Assembly: GCA_021773035.1 (NCBI GenBank)
Contig: JAJFKU010000069.1
Coordinates: 34,091 to 98,090 of the forward strand
DNA from: Woeseiaceae bacterium
Lineage (GTDB): Bacteria; Pseudomonadota; Gammaproteobacteria; Steroidobacterales; Woeseiaceae
Direction: 5' to 3'
DNA: 64,000 nucleotides
Of this stretch, positions 54,061 to 63,620 are shown one piece after another. A model generated the notes under the pieces. That model worked only from the letters and a program-made list of their open reading frames with translations, ran no database searches and was not told the DNA's origin. The translations under genes were made by a program, and so were the position numbers. The stretch's first letter is position 1. Every line of letters starts with the position of its first letter.

Positions 54061-54411
54061 TATGACTTTCCGCTGTGGTCATACAATGGCGTAGAGTTAT
54101 CTACTGAAGCCGGGGCAGCCCATCTACGGCAGGTTAGCGTCTAGAATAATGGGGGCAGTTCAACGTCGGTGACGGGATTGCAATCATCGGTTTCGCAACT
54201 AGAGCCTGCTAGAGTATCGGGCAGCCGAAAGTTGCCATTGAGGAAGTGCGCGTTGGGGGCGTCTTAAATAGAGTGGTGGTTTCAGGCCGCTGTACCAGCA
54301 ATCATCGCAATTTCTTACTAGTGGTTGTCTACATATAGCCAGTTGTCAAAATAGCAACCAATGTTGATCGTGCGAGAAGTCGAATCAGCGTTATTGCACC
54401 GAGTCAGTTTC
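54061..54411. other. Noncoding stretch before the acyl-CoA ligase gene
   Basis: About 350 bases; no gene or repeat seen. The preceding stretch (53553-54060) is covered by the possible RT remnant. Confidence 0.35.
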
Positions 54412-56046
54412 ATGCCCGATCAAAATCATTCCCCGTATGACCGCGGTCTTGACAAGAATGCCGCGAATTACATGGCTTTATCCCCAATTTCTTTTCTCAA
54501 GCGGGCAGCCCTTGTTTACCCCGATCACACTTCGGTCATCCATGGGGACATTCGATTCACCTGGGCAGAGACTTTTTCCCGAGCTCGGTGCTTAGCTGCG
54601 GCGCTCTCGGCGGTGGGCGTTACGCGTGGTGACACGGTGTCGCTGATGCTTCCTAACGTCCCGGCCTTTGTTGACGCTAGTTTTGGCGTTCTAGCAACGG
54701 GGGGAGTACTAAATTCTCTTAATACTCGTCTTGACTCCGACATGTTGGCCTTCATTTTCGATCATGCGAATACGAAGGTACTCATCGTTGATACTCAGTT
54801 TAGTGCGGTGATTAGAGACGCGCTCGGTAAGTGCAAAGCAAAGCCCTTGGTGATTGATGTCGAGGACACGTTGACCAAAGCGGGAGAGCGATTAAGTGAC
54901 TTGGAGTATGAAAGCTTTATCGCCCATGGTGATCCTGATTTTCGGTGGGAATTGCCATCGGATGAGTGGGACGCCGCAACATTAAGTTATACCTCCGGCA
55001 CTACAGGTAATCCAAAGGGGGTTGTTGCTCATCATCGCGGGCTTTACTTACTGGCAATCGGCGCAGCTATTGCCTCGGAGATGCTACAGCACCCTAACTA
55101 TCTCTGGACTCTGCCGATGTTCCACGGGAACGGCTGGTGTTATCCTTACACACTCGCCATGCTCGCTGGAACGAATATTTGTCTGCGAAGTATCGACTGC
55201 GGCGCCATATATCAGGCGATAGAAGACCACAACGTCACCTTCTTCTGTGCCGCACCAACCGTTTTGAACATGATTTTGAATTCCGATGAATTTCATCGAA
55301 GATCATTGCCTCACACAGTGCGCGTAATGACCGGTGGCGCTGCGCCGTCATCGACGATTTTGAAGCGATTCGAAGAGCTGGGATTCGACTTGATTCATGT
55401 TTATGGACTAACGGAGGTGCTCGGTGCCGATACCTACTGCGCATGGAAGCCCGAGTGGGACCTCCTGACCGATGAAGAGCGAATGAAGAAAAAGATTCGC
55501 CAAGGTGTCGGTTACGTAACAACAGAAGATACCATCGTGGCCGATCCTCATTCTTGCGAGGCAGTACCTCGAGATGGGGATACGATAGGCGAAGTGTTAA
55601 AGCGTGGGCATTCCGTGATGCGCGGTTACCTCAAAAACCCCGAAGCGACAGAAGAAGCCTTTGCCGGTGGTTGGTTTCATACGGGCGATCTCGCCGTGTG
55701 GCATCAAGATGGATATATTGAAGTTCGTGATCGGTCTAAGGACATTATTATTTCTGGTGGGGAAAATATACCGACGATCGAAATTGAAGACTTGATCCAC
55801 AGCCATCCTGATGTTGCCGAAATTGCGGTCGTAGCGAAACCTGACGAGCACTGGGGTGAGGTTCCCTGTGCGTTTGTCACCGTGAAAAAGGGACGCGATG
55901 TCAGCGAGCAGGCAATAATTGACTATTGTCGTAGTCGTATAGCACATTTTAAGTGCCCTAAACGCGTTGTATTTTCCGAACTTCCAAAAACCGCAACGGG
56001 AAAAATCCAAAAATTTCGTTTGCGCGATCTAGCGAAAGATCTATAG
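54412..56046 (+). CDS. Acyl-CoA synthetase (AMP-forming)
   Basis: ANL-superfamily enzyme of 544 residues from ATG 54412. An ATG at 54361 is open but lacks a ribosome site. The AMP motif LSYTSGTTGNPKGVVAHHR is near residue 190, followed by HVYGLTEVLGAD and GDLAVWHQDGYIEVRDRSKD. The C-terminal catalytic lysine is in KTATGKIQKF. The wording matches medium/long-chain or aryl acyl-CoA ligases of the FadD3/DmdB type; the substrate is unknown. It would activate a carboxylic acid produced by the cluster's hydrolases and aldehyde dehydrogenase. Confidence 0.92.
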   Translation: MPDQNHSPYDRGLDKNAANYMALSPISFLKRAALVYPDHTSVIHGDIRFTWAETFSRARCLAAALSAVGVTRGDTVSLMLPNVPAFVDASFGVLATGGVLNSLNTRLDSDMLAFIFDHANTKVLIVDTQFSAVIRDALGKCKAKPLVIDVEDTLTKAGERLSDLEYESFIAHGDPDFRWELPSDEWDAATLSYTSGTTGNPKGVVAHHRGLYLLAIGAAIASEMLQHPNYLWTLPMFHGNGWCYPYTLAMLAGTNICLRSIDCGAIYQAIEDHNVTFFCAAPTVLNMILNSDEFHRRSLPHTVRVMTGGAAPSSTILKRFEELGFDLIHVYGLTEVLGADTYCAWKPEWDLLTDEERMKKKIRQGVGYVTTEDTIVADPHSCEAVPRDGDTIGEVLKRGHSVMRGYLKNPEATEEAFAGGWFHTGDLAVWHQDGYIEVRDRSKDIIISGGENIPTIEIEDLIHSHPDVAEIAVVAKPDEHWGEVPCAFVTVKKGRDVSEQAIIDYCRSRIAHFKCPKRVVFSELPKTATGKIQKFRLRDLAKDL

Positions 56047-56072
56047 GCCATCGGTGGGGAGCAAACACTACT

Positions 56073-56846
56073 GTGAATATAGAGAATAAGGTTGTGGTTA
56101 TTACGGGCGGTGCCTCTGGACTTGGTTTGGAGGCGGCACGGTACCTTGTGAGCGATAAAGGGGCGAAAGTCGCACTGTTCGACCTCAATGAAAAGTCCGG
56201 CAAGACGATCGTTACACAGCTGGGCGAAGGAAACGCAATTTTTTGTAAAACGAATGTCGACGAGGAAAGCGCTGTCGAAAGATCGATTGAGTGCACAATA
56301 AAGAGATTCGGCGCCATTCACATTGTAATTAATGCCGCAGCGACACCAACATCATTCAGAATTCTCGACAGGGACGGACGTGCTAGAAATCTGGACCAAT
56401 TTTTGGCAACGATCAACACCAATCTCGTAGGTACTTTTTGTGTATTGAGCAAATGCGTTGAATATATGGCAAACAATATCCCGGAGAACGGTGAAAGAGG
56501 AGTGATTATTAATACCTCTTCAATCGCGGCATTCGAAGGACAAATTGGGACAAGTGCTTACAGCGCTTCGAAAGCGGGTATAAATGGCATGAATATTCCC
56601 ATCGCTCGAGAATTAGGTCCGTTTGGCATTCGGATCAACTCAATAGCGCCGGGCCTTTTCGACACACCTATGGCCAATCTACTTGATGAAAATGTAAAGA
56701 CGAAGTTACTAAAAATATGTGAGGCGCCAAAGCGAATGGGCAATCCTGAAGAGTACGCCCATGCTTGCGCGTTTCTAATTGAGAACGGCTATATGAACGG
56801 CCGCGTCCTACGACTCGACGGTGCGTCAGTGATGTCCAGTTTATGA
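56073..56846 (+). CDS. Type II 3-hydroxyacyl-CoA dehydrogenase (SDR)
   Basis: 257 residues, GTG start. NAD-binding TGGASGLGLEAARYL at residue 11, INAAAT after strand 4, and the catalytic S-Y-K set in INTSSIAAFEG and YSASKAG. The wording (VVVITGGASGLG, FDLNEKSG, INTNLVGTF, IAPGLFDTPM) is that of HSD17B10-like type II 3-hydroxyacyl-CoA dehydrogenases, the third step of beta-oxidation. It lies 26 bases after the ligase gene. Confidence 0.87.
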   Translation: MNIENKVVVITGGASGLGLEAARYLVSDKGAKVALFDLNEKSGKTIVTQLGEGNAIFCKTNVDEESAVERSIECTIKRFGAIHIVINAAATPTSFRILDRDGRARNLDQFLATINTNLVGTFCVLSKCVEYMANNIPENGERGVIINTSSIAAFEGQIGTSAYSASKAGINGMNIPIARELGPFGIRINSIAPGLFDTPMANLLDENVKTKLLKICEAPKRMGNPEEYAHACAFLIENGYMNGRVLRLDGASVMSSL

Positions 56847-56891
56847 CTTATCTACAACAATGGCTTTGGCATCATCTCCGGTTGCGTAAGA

Positions 56892-57671
56892 ATGGCTGAC
56901 AAAGTGTTACTCCATACAAAAGTTAATCAAGCTGCCTGGTTAACTTTAAATCGTCCAGAATGCATGAACGCACTAAATCTTGAGTTGTCGTCCAGTCTAC
57001 TTGCGAAACTGCTCGAGATTGAATTAGACGATAGCATTCGCGTTCTGGTTATTACAGGCAGTGCACCCGCGTTTTGCGCGGGCGCCGATTTAAATGAAGT
57101 CATGGCCGACCCAGCGCCAGGAGAAGATGCTCTTATTGATGTAATCGTAAGTGCTCTTGGTCGAGTCCGACATTTTAAGAAGCCCGTAATTGCAGCGGTT
57201 AATGGGATTACGTTGGCAGGTGGGCTTGAACTACTAATGTGCTGCGATCTCGTGTACGCGTCGGACGAAGCAATGATCGGCGACGGCCACGCCAACTACG
57301 GACTATTTCCTGCCGCTGGCGGTGCGGTAATTCTGCCGCGATTAATTCCTATGTGTGAAGCCAAGAAACTATTATTCACCGGCGAATACATAGATGTAAA
57401 ACATTTCAAGAAATGGGGGTTGGTTAACGATACTTTTCCCCCTAATTTCCTCTACAAGGAAGTGCAGAACATTGCCGATCGTCTATCCAAAACCAGCCCT
57501 CTTGTTATCAGTCGAATGAAAAGAGTAATCAACGATACGGATGGAGAGACCCGTGAGGCGGCACTCCATCATGAGTTTCTGGAGTTTGAGAGTCACTATC
57601 GTTCTTATGATATGAGCGAAGGAGTTAAGGCATTTAAAGGCAAAAGGAAGCCTAAGTTCAAGGGCGCCTAG
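56892..57671 (+). CDS. Enoyl-CoA hydratase/isomerase family protein
   Basis: Crotonase of 259 residues. The CoA and oxyanion-hole segments are AFCAGADLNEV near residue 63 and AAVNGITLAGGLELLMCCDL near 105. The usual Glu of the second catalytic region falls in NYGLFPAAGGAVI, where hydratases often have E-x-x-L-G, so the activity may be an isomerase or hydrolase rather than classic hydration. Following the dehydrogenase, it would act on a CoA thioester. Confidence 0.87.
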   Translation: MADKVLLHTKVNQAAWLTLNRPECMNALNLELSSSLLAKLLEIELDDSIRVLVITGSAPAFCAGADLNEVMADPAPGEDALIDVIVSALGRVRHFKKPVIAAVNGITLAGGLELLMCCDLVYASDEAMIGDGHANYGLFPAAGGAVILPRLIPMCEAKKLLFTGEYIDVKHFKKWGLVNDTFPPNFLYKEVQNIADRLSKTSPLVISRMKRVINDTDGETREAALHHEFLEFESHYRSYDMSEGVKAFKGKRKPKFKGA

Positions 57672-57938
57672 ATTGGTCTTTATCGAAGAAAATACGTGTC
57701 GACTAATGTGTAGGTGAACAGTTACGAGAAGTGAAGATTGTCCGAGAGTTAGTAGCGTTAAAGGCCATGGGGAAAAGAGGAGCGCGGGTTAAGGACTGAG
57801 AGTTCTTACCAACCAGCTTCTCGCGATTGTTTTGGAAACATACGATTACCGTTCAGAGCACCTTTGGTGACATGTTGTTCGGCATGCGCAGCTGAAGCGC
57901 TGCAAATAGTGAAAACCCTTTCAAGGGGAGGGGCTTAG

Positions 57939-58499
57939 ATGAGCGTGTATTACATCGTCGGCGTTGGCATGACAAAGTTCGGTAGACATAGCGACAGAAC
58001 GCTGAGCCAGATGACTCAATGTGCGCTGGATATAGCGCTAGACGACGCGCAGTGCCAGCTAGAGAGCCTGCAATCCGTATTTTATTCTGGCTCTACAAAC
58101 GGCTACCTACAGGGCCAAGAATTTGTTTCTGGCCAAATAATATTGAACAGCGCGGGTCTGCAAGGAGTCCCTGTAGTAAATGTCGAGAACGGCTGTGCAT
58201 CAGGCGGCACTGCCTTCAACTTAGCATTGCAAAGCGTTAAGTCCGGTAGTTGTGACATTGCTCTGGCGATCGGTGCTGAGAAAATGAACATTGCGGATAG
58301 GGCAAAGATGTTCGCGGTGTTTGACGGTGCTTGGGATGTCGGAAATTCCACCGGAAATAGACAACGATTGATCGAGTTGGGTGAGGGGCCCCCGGTCGTA
58401 GTACGTAGGGGGCAGGAATTCTCGCAATACGGTACCGACCCATCAAGGTTTGATGTCGTTGGACGGATGTACCGGGCCGGAGTACGCGTCGAGTTCTAG
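57939..58499 (+). pseudogene. Truncated thiolase (SCP-x/acetyl-CoA acetyltransferase type)
   Basis: The first ~155 residues match the N-terminal half of SCP2/thiolase-like proteins: YIVGVGMTKFGRH, the active cysteine in NVENGCASGGTAFNLAL (near residue 88), and AIGAEKMN. Full-length members have about 390 residues, whereas this stops at 186, and the last ~30 residues (after GEGPPVVVRRGQ) are unlike the family. It lacks the C-terminal catalytic Cys/His, so it should not be active. A good Shine-Dalgarno (GGGGAGGGG) precedes ATG 57939, so the gene was real before the break. Confidence 0.75.
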
Positions 58500-58691
58500 C
58501 GAGTAACATTGGGATAGCGCGTTTGGCCCCGATCCTCATGTACGCTTCTGGCTCGCGCTCTGAAAGAGTGAATGTTATATAAAATCGCGACCACAAAGAC
58601 CTCTTAAGACCGGTGGTCGGCAGGTGTCATCTAACAGTATGGAGTAAAAAATATCATCAGAATCCGCAAGACGCTCGCAATATTCTTAGTT

Positions 58692-60218
58692 ATGGTGGTG
58701 TGTTCATCGCTCCGTGCGGCCGACACCTGTGAGACTCTCAGCGACCTCAAGCTGGAGAATACAACTATCACGATGGCCAAGACCGTCACTTCGCTAGGTC
58801 ATCCTAAGGATAATGCGAATATTGGCGTGAAGTCATTCACATCCGAAGCGTTTTGCCGGGTCACCGCAACTATTAAGTCTGGCGAAAACTCGAATATCAA
58901 TATGGAAGTGTGGCTGCCGACCCGCTCAAGCTGGAACGGCAAGTTCTTGGGAACAGGTACGGGCGGAGCCGGCGGCAGCATATTTCATGACTACTTGGTA
59001 GCGGGCCTCCGAAAAGGTTACGCAACGGCCAATACGGACCTCGGTACGTCGATCAATGGCGAACCTCCCCCAAACTTTGATTTTGGAATTGGCAACCCTG
59101 AGAAACAAATAGATTGGGCATACCGATCGACTCACCTGATGACAACTATTTCAAAACAGATCATCAAATCCTACTACGGCGAAAATGCGAAGCTCGCGTA
59201 CTTCAAGGGATGTTCTTCCGGTGGTTTGCAGGCCGTGGCAGAGGCGACCAAATTCCCTCACGACTATGATGGCATTATCGCTGAGGCGCCAGGCAACAAT
59301 CGAACCAATATTCATATGAACATATTATGGGCTCACCAGGCGGTGCACAAAGAGGCTGGTAGTTATTTTTCACCTGCAAAAATTTCCTTGATACACAAAG
59401 CAGTACTCAACGCTTGCGACGGGATAGACGGCATTGTCGATGGAGTAATTGATGAGCCTCGTCGGTGCAGGTTTGATCCAGCACTGTTGCTATGTGCCGA
59501 TAAGGAAGATGACGCTTGTTTGACTGAGCCTCAAGTCGAGGCGATGCAGAAAATCTATGCCGGCCCAAGTAATCCACGTACTGGCGAGCAGTACTTTCCC
59601 GGGCTACCGCGTGGTGCGGAAGCCAGTCCAATGGGCCTTAAACGTATTCTCGATAATGGACGTCCGAACCTTGCGGAGCTTGTAATAGGGCTGCTGGCGT
59701 GGTCACCTAACTCGACTTGGAATGGGCAGCCGATGGATTTTGACTTCGATGTGCATGCAGAAGCAGTGAATAAAGAGTTGGGCCATCTTAATGCCACAGA
59801 CAGTGACCTTTCAGTTTTCAAAGATAACGGTGGAAAGATCATTTTTTGGTCGGGGACGGCAGACGGTATTCCACATTCTGAAGATCTAATCAATTATTAC
59901 GAGTCCGTTCAAGACACTATGGGTGGACCACAGAGTACGAAAGATTTTGCGCGCCTCTTCATGGCGCCCGGTGTACACCATTGTGGTGGGGGCCCCGGAC
60001 CCAATCACTTCGATTTGATCGATGCGCTTGATACATGGGTTGTCAACAAGAAAGCACCGCAGAGAATTGTCGCGACGAAATTCACTAATGATGATCCCAG
60101 ACAGTCCGTCCTTAGAACTAGACCGCTGTGCCCTTACCCAGAGGTAGCCCGATGGAATGGGTCCGGGAACATTGATGACGCATCGAATTTCGTTTGCAGC
60201 CTCCCGGCTCTGCAGTAA
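58692..60218 (+). CDS. Tannase/feruloyl-esterase family secreted hydrolase
   Basis: 508 residues from the first canonical start. The CS-D-HC motif of tannase/feruloyl esterases is complete: serine in FKGCSSGGLQAV (about residue 175), Asp in SGTADGIPHSED, and His-Cys in APGVHHCGGG. It cleaves esters of aromatic acids such as gallate or ferulate. The signal peptide is odd: a perfect n- and h-region (RIRKTLAIFLV) is encoded upstream of the ATG at 58692, but the only codons there are ATC (58653 or 58656), with GGAG about ten bases before, and no ATG, GTG or TTG before the in-frame stop at 58632. So the real start may be ATC, or a start has mutated. Confidence 0.9.
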   Translation: MVVCSSLRAADTCETLSDLKLENTTITMAKTVTSLGHPKDNANIGVKSFTSEAFCRVTATIKSGENSNINMEVWLPTRSSWNGKFLGTGTGGAGGSIFHDYLVAGLRKGYATANTDLGTSINGEPPPNFDFGIGNPEKQIDWAYRSTHLMTTISKQIIKSYYGENAKLAYFKGCSSGGLQAVAEATKFPHDYDGIIAEAPGNNRTNIHMNILWAHQAVHKEAGSYFSPAKISLIHKAVLNACDGIDGIVDGVIDEPRRCRFDPALLLCADKEDDACLTEPQVEAMQKIYAGPSNPRTGEQYFPGLPRGAEASPMGLKRILDNGRPNLAELVIGLLAWSPNSTWNGQPMDFDFDVHAEAVNKELGHLNATDSDLSVFKDNGGKIIFWSGTADGIPHSEDLINYYESVQDTMGGPQSTKDFARLFMAPGVHHCGGGPGPNHFDLIDALDTWVVNKKAPQRIVATKFTNDDPRQSVLRTRPLCPYPEVARWNGSGNIDDASNFVCSLPALQ

Positions 60219-60266
60219 TCAAAATGCCTATTTATTCAACAGGTCATTTGATGTCCGTTTTTGCTT

Positions 60267-61658
60267 ATGCGAATTGAGGGCAGCCAAAGCCGATTGATAC
60301 CGTTGATCCTTGGCCCCGCTTTGGCGGGGCTGGTTTATTTTGCAATGACTGGCACTGGCTGGGCCCCTGCCCCGGCCTTTACCGCCGGCATTACCGTTCT
60401 ATGCGCGCTATGGTGGATGACCGAAGCGATCCCCATTCCAGCCACCTCATTGATTCCTTTGGCGTTGTTTCCACTGGTTGGCATATTGGATAGGGCGCAG
60501 GTGGCGAGCGCCTTTGGCAATCCGATCAATTTTCTACTGTTAGGTGGATTCATATTGTCCTTGGCCATGGCCAGTAGTGGCGCCCATACGCGCATCGCCA
60601 TGGGTGTACTGGGATTGATTAAGACGCACAACAGTCGTTACGTTGTGTACGCCTTTATGGCCTCATCAGCCTTTCTAAGTCTTTGGATATCGAATGCTGC
60701 GACGACGATGATGCTATTGCCCGTAGCGCTGGCCGTGTTGGACAGGGCGAAGCAAAAAGAACATCTAACGGTTCCACTCTTGCTTGGTATTTGTTACGCA
60801 GCGAGCATTGGCGGCATGGGCACGCCCATTGGTACGCCGCCAAACCTTATCTTCATGGAAATGTACAGCCAGTACACTGAGAGTGAGGTCACGTTTCTCC
60901 AGTGGATGAAATGGGCATTACCGGTGGTAATAGGCTTGCTACCGATTGTTGCGTGGCGAATTACGCGTAAATTGAAAACGACCGAACGTATAGAGGTTGT
61001 GACGCAAGGGCCTTGGAAACCCGCAGAGCGGCGGGTCCTGATTATCTTTGTTGTAACAGCGCTGCTATGGATGACGCGTAAAGATCCGTTTGGTGGTTGG
61101 AGCATCCTCTTGGATTGGCCAAATGCACACGATGGTTATGTTGCACTCATCGCGGCCGTTGCGGTATTTATCATTCCAGGCGGCGATGGCAGACCACTCT
61201 TAACCTGGGAGGCCACGGCCAAACTACCGTGGGGTATCGTGCTTCTGGTTGCTGGAGGGCTCACATTGTCCGCGGCCCTGAAGCAGACAGGGCTTACCGA
61301 CGATCTGGCACAGCACCTTGGTGCTTTGTCCGGTATGCCACCCATGTTGTTAGTCCTGTCGATTTGTATAGCCGTTACTTTCTTAACCGAGCTGACCAGC
61401 AATAGTGCTAGTACCGCATTATTGATGCCAATCCTGGCAACCGCTGCTATCGCCGCCAAGATTGATCCGCTGCTATTAATGTTGCCAGCCGCTTTGAGCG
61501 CCAGTTGCGCGTTTATGCTACCTATGGCCACTGCGCCAAATGCAATCATTTTCGGCAGCAACTTAGTTTCGATACGCGACATGATGCGTCATGGGATTGT
61601 GCTTAATGTACTTTGCGCGCTTGCTCTATCAACAATTTTTTTCACTGTAATTTGGTAA
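60267..61658 (+). CDS. DASS-family (SLC13) anion:Na+ symporter
   Basis: About 463 residues with 11-12 transmembrane helices. Both substrate/Na+ loops are present: SNAATTMMLLPVA near residue 147 and TSNSASTALLMPIL near 385, plus GTPIGTPPNLIF. Family members carry dicarboxylates, tricarboxylates or sulfate. ATG 60267 is used; an in-frame TTG at 60261 is possible. It would import or export an acid used or made by the tannase-like enzyme or the PEP-mutase-type lyase that follows. Confidence 0.9.
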   Translation: MRIEGSQSRLIPLILGPALAGLVYFAMTGTGWAPAPAFTAGITVLCALWWMTEAIPIPATSLIPLALFPLVGILDRAQVASAFGNPINFLLLGGFILSLAMASSGAHTRIAMGVLGLIKTHNSRYVVYAFMASSAFLSLWISNAATTMMLLPVALAVLDRAKQKEHLTVPLLLGICYAASIGGMGTPIGTPPNLIFMEMYSQYTESEVTFLQWMKWALPVVIGLLPIVAWRITRKLKTTERIEVVTQGPWKPAERRVLIIFVVTALLWMTRKDPFGGWSILLDWPNAHDGYVALIAAVAVFIIPGGDGRPLLTWEATAKLPWGIVLLVAGGLTLSAALKQTGLTDDLAQHLGALSGMPPMLLVLSICIAVTFLTELTSNSASTALLMPILATAAIAAKIDPLLLMLPAALSASCAFMLPMATAPNAIIFGSNLVSIRDMMRHGIVLNVLCALALSTIFFTVIW

Positions 61659-61683
61659 TTTGAGACAGTAGGAATACGAGAAC

Positions 61684-62547
61684 ATGCGACGAACAACCGA
61701 GTTCCGAAAACTAGTCGAGTCATCGGACATTCTGATGTTGCCCGGTGCGCACGATGTTCTGTCGGGTCGTATTGCCGAGCAGATAGGGTTTAAAGCCATC
61801 ATTTGCGGCGGTTATTCAATTAGCGCTACGTTATTAGGTGCACCCGACACCTCGCAGCTATCTCAAACAGAAATGGCCGACCACTATCGCCGAATGTGTG
61901 ATCAGGTCAGCATACCGGTCTTCGGTGACGGCGACACCGGGTTCGGCGGCATCATCAATGTGGCGCGTACGGTTCGACTGTACGAAGGCGCCGGACTGGC
62001 CGGCATGTTCCTGGAAGATCAAGTGTTTCCTAAGCGTTGCGGGCATATGCAAGGTAAAGACGTGATTTCCGCTGACGAAATGGCTGCTAAAATCAATGCG
62101 GCCCTTGATGCTCGTGTGGATTCGGATTTTGTCATCATGGCGCGGACTGACGCCCTTGCGGTTCATGGATTGGACGCTGCTATTGATCGTATGTCGTTAT
62201 GCCGCGAACTGGGCGCCGATTTGTTGTTCGTAGAAGCACCGAGGAGTGTCGATGATATGCAACGCATTTGTGCGGAGCTCGATGGTCCCTGTTTTGCCAA
62301 TATGATCGAGGGCGGCCTTACGCCGGTCTTGCCATCACCGGAACTGGCAGGTCTGGGATTTGCTGTTGCCGCATTCGCTCTGGGCACGACCTATGTTGTC
62401 GCAAAAGCGGTTCAGGACTATATGAACCATCTTATGGATCACAAAACATCGGCTGGGTATGAAAATGCGATGTTGGATTTTGATGAATTCAATGAAATGA
62501 TCGGTCTTCAACAGCTGAGGGAGTTCGAAATGAAATATGGGCCATAG
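61684..62547 (+). CDS. Isocitrate lyase/PEP mutase superfamily enzyme
   Basis: 287-residue TIM-barrel lyase. It has LMLPGAHDVLSGRIAEQIGF at the start, FGDGDTGFGGIINVARTVRL for the metal site, and the family motif KRCGH in FPKRCGHMQGKDV near 120. Similar proteins act as 2-methylisocitrate lyase, oxaloacetate decarboxylase or 2,3-dimethylmalate lyase. Given the DASS transporter 25 bases upstream, cleavage of an alpha-hydroxy or C-C di/tricarboxylate is plausible. Confidence 0.87.
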   Translation: MRRTTEFRKLVESSDILMLPGAHDVLSGRIAEQIGFKAIICGGYSISATLLGAPDTSQLSQTEMADHYRRMCDQVSIPVFGDGDTGFGGIINVARTVRLYEGAGLAGMFLEDQVFPKRCGHMQGKDVISADEMAAKINAALDARVDSDFVIMARTDALAVHGLDAAIDRMSLCRELGADLLFVEAPRSVDDMQRICAELDGPCFANMIEGGLTPVLPSPELAGLGFAVAAFALGTTYVVAKAVQDYMNHLMDHKTSAGYENAMLDFDEFNEMIGLQQLREFEMKYGP

Positions 62548-62823
62548 TCACCTATTCGGAGGTAGGCCGAAAACTCCAGAGTCACGATCTTTGACGGTGC
62601 TCATGAAAGCATCCCTGGCGCAGCACTTGCGTGGTTCGACGAGTATCCTGGACACTAGAAGCGAATTATCTATTTTCAATATCTGTCGGTGTGGTGAGCT
62701 CGCGCTACCAAGAAATGCACCATCATATTTTTCCAACGCGCCTAGTTCGCATATAGAAGTACAGGGGGCATCTAGTTTTGTTCGTCGACACTACTAGGAC
62801 AATGGCTAGGGAGCGATACCGTT

Positions 62824-63057
62824 GTGGCTAAGAATAATCCCTTCATTTCAGCGAGTTCCGTAGGGGATCGCAAAGTCATCGTGCCTGACTCTGCCACCGA
62901 CGACATTACCTATGACGATGTGGCATCAACATACGATGGACCGCTAACAGAGCTCCGTGAGGAAGATCGGCGTGGCGCATTGTGTGGCGCCCAAATTCTT
63001 GCCAAATCTCTGCAATCTGAGGGCGTAGATGTTCTGTTCGGTTACCCGATATGCTGA
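62824..63057 (+). pseudogene. N-terminal fragment of an acetolactate-synthase-like TPP enzyme
   Basis: GTG start with GGGAG upstream. The 77-residue frame ends with GAQILAKSLQSEGVDVLFGYP, the typical start of the TPP-binding PYR domain of IlvB-like enzymes, where GYPGG would follow. Two unrelated codons and a stop come instead, and at 63051 another frame carries a different gene. A deletion or recombination junction therefore lies at about 63045-63060. The ~40 residues before GAQILAK are an extension rich in Asp and Ser that I do not recognise. Confidence 0.72.
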
Positions 63058-63620
63058 AGTTATCTCCACTACTAAGCGACTCGACTCGTTCCTCGATGGA
63101 TTCCCAACGCATTCTTCACCCTTGGGTGGATGCCGCTGGACACCTTCCGAACAGCAAACAACGACAAATTTTTCACATTGTAGATACTCAAAACTTTTAC
63201 CACACTCCGAATCACTACGCGGATATTGTACACCCGCTGATCTCACAACCTATTATCGAATTGTGTCTGCAAATTCCTTCGTATGTATTGTCTTACGGTG
63301 GTGTAGATCGAGCATTAGTGCGCGATGCGTTTGATGGATTGGTGCCTAGAGATATTCTGCGACGCACATCGAAAGGCACGACGACGGGGTATCACAGTAG
63401 TCTACTGTTAAAGAATCTCACGAAAATTCGTGAGTTAGTCTTGGATGGCCTCCTGGTGTCAGAAGGACTGCTTGACAAACAGAGGACGGAGTCCGCGCTG
63501 ACTGAGTCCTCGCTCATTCGTGATGCACACATGCTCAAACACTTGTTCGACGTGGTCAGGGCGGAAACCTGGCTGAATGCTTGGAATTCAGCTGAATCGG
63601 GATATAGTCCGCGTTTCTGA
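63021..63620 (+). pseudogene. C-terminal fragment of a lasso-peptide-type asparagine synthetase (B protein)
   Basis: The frame is open from 63021; the protein part reads from about 63051. It contains HPWVDAAGHLPNSKQRQIF, then HPLISQPIIELCLQIPSYVL, then VPRDILRRTSKGTTTGYHSS, which match the C-terminal synthetase domain of lasso-peptide macrolactam (B) enzymes (ATP-dependent, asparagine synthetase-like). The first ~400 residues with the P-loop and glutaminase-like parts are missing. It stops at 63620. No precursor (A), leader peptidase/RRE (B1/B2) or transporter gene is visible within the window. Confidence 0.72.

Noticed and set aside
62537..62797. 86-codon frame starting inside the end of the lyase gene
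   Set aside because: Serine-rich, starts inside the previous gene, and no family features.
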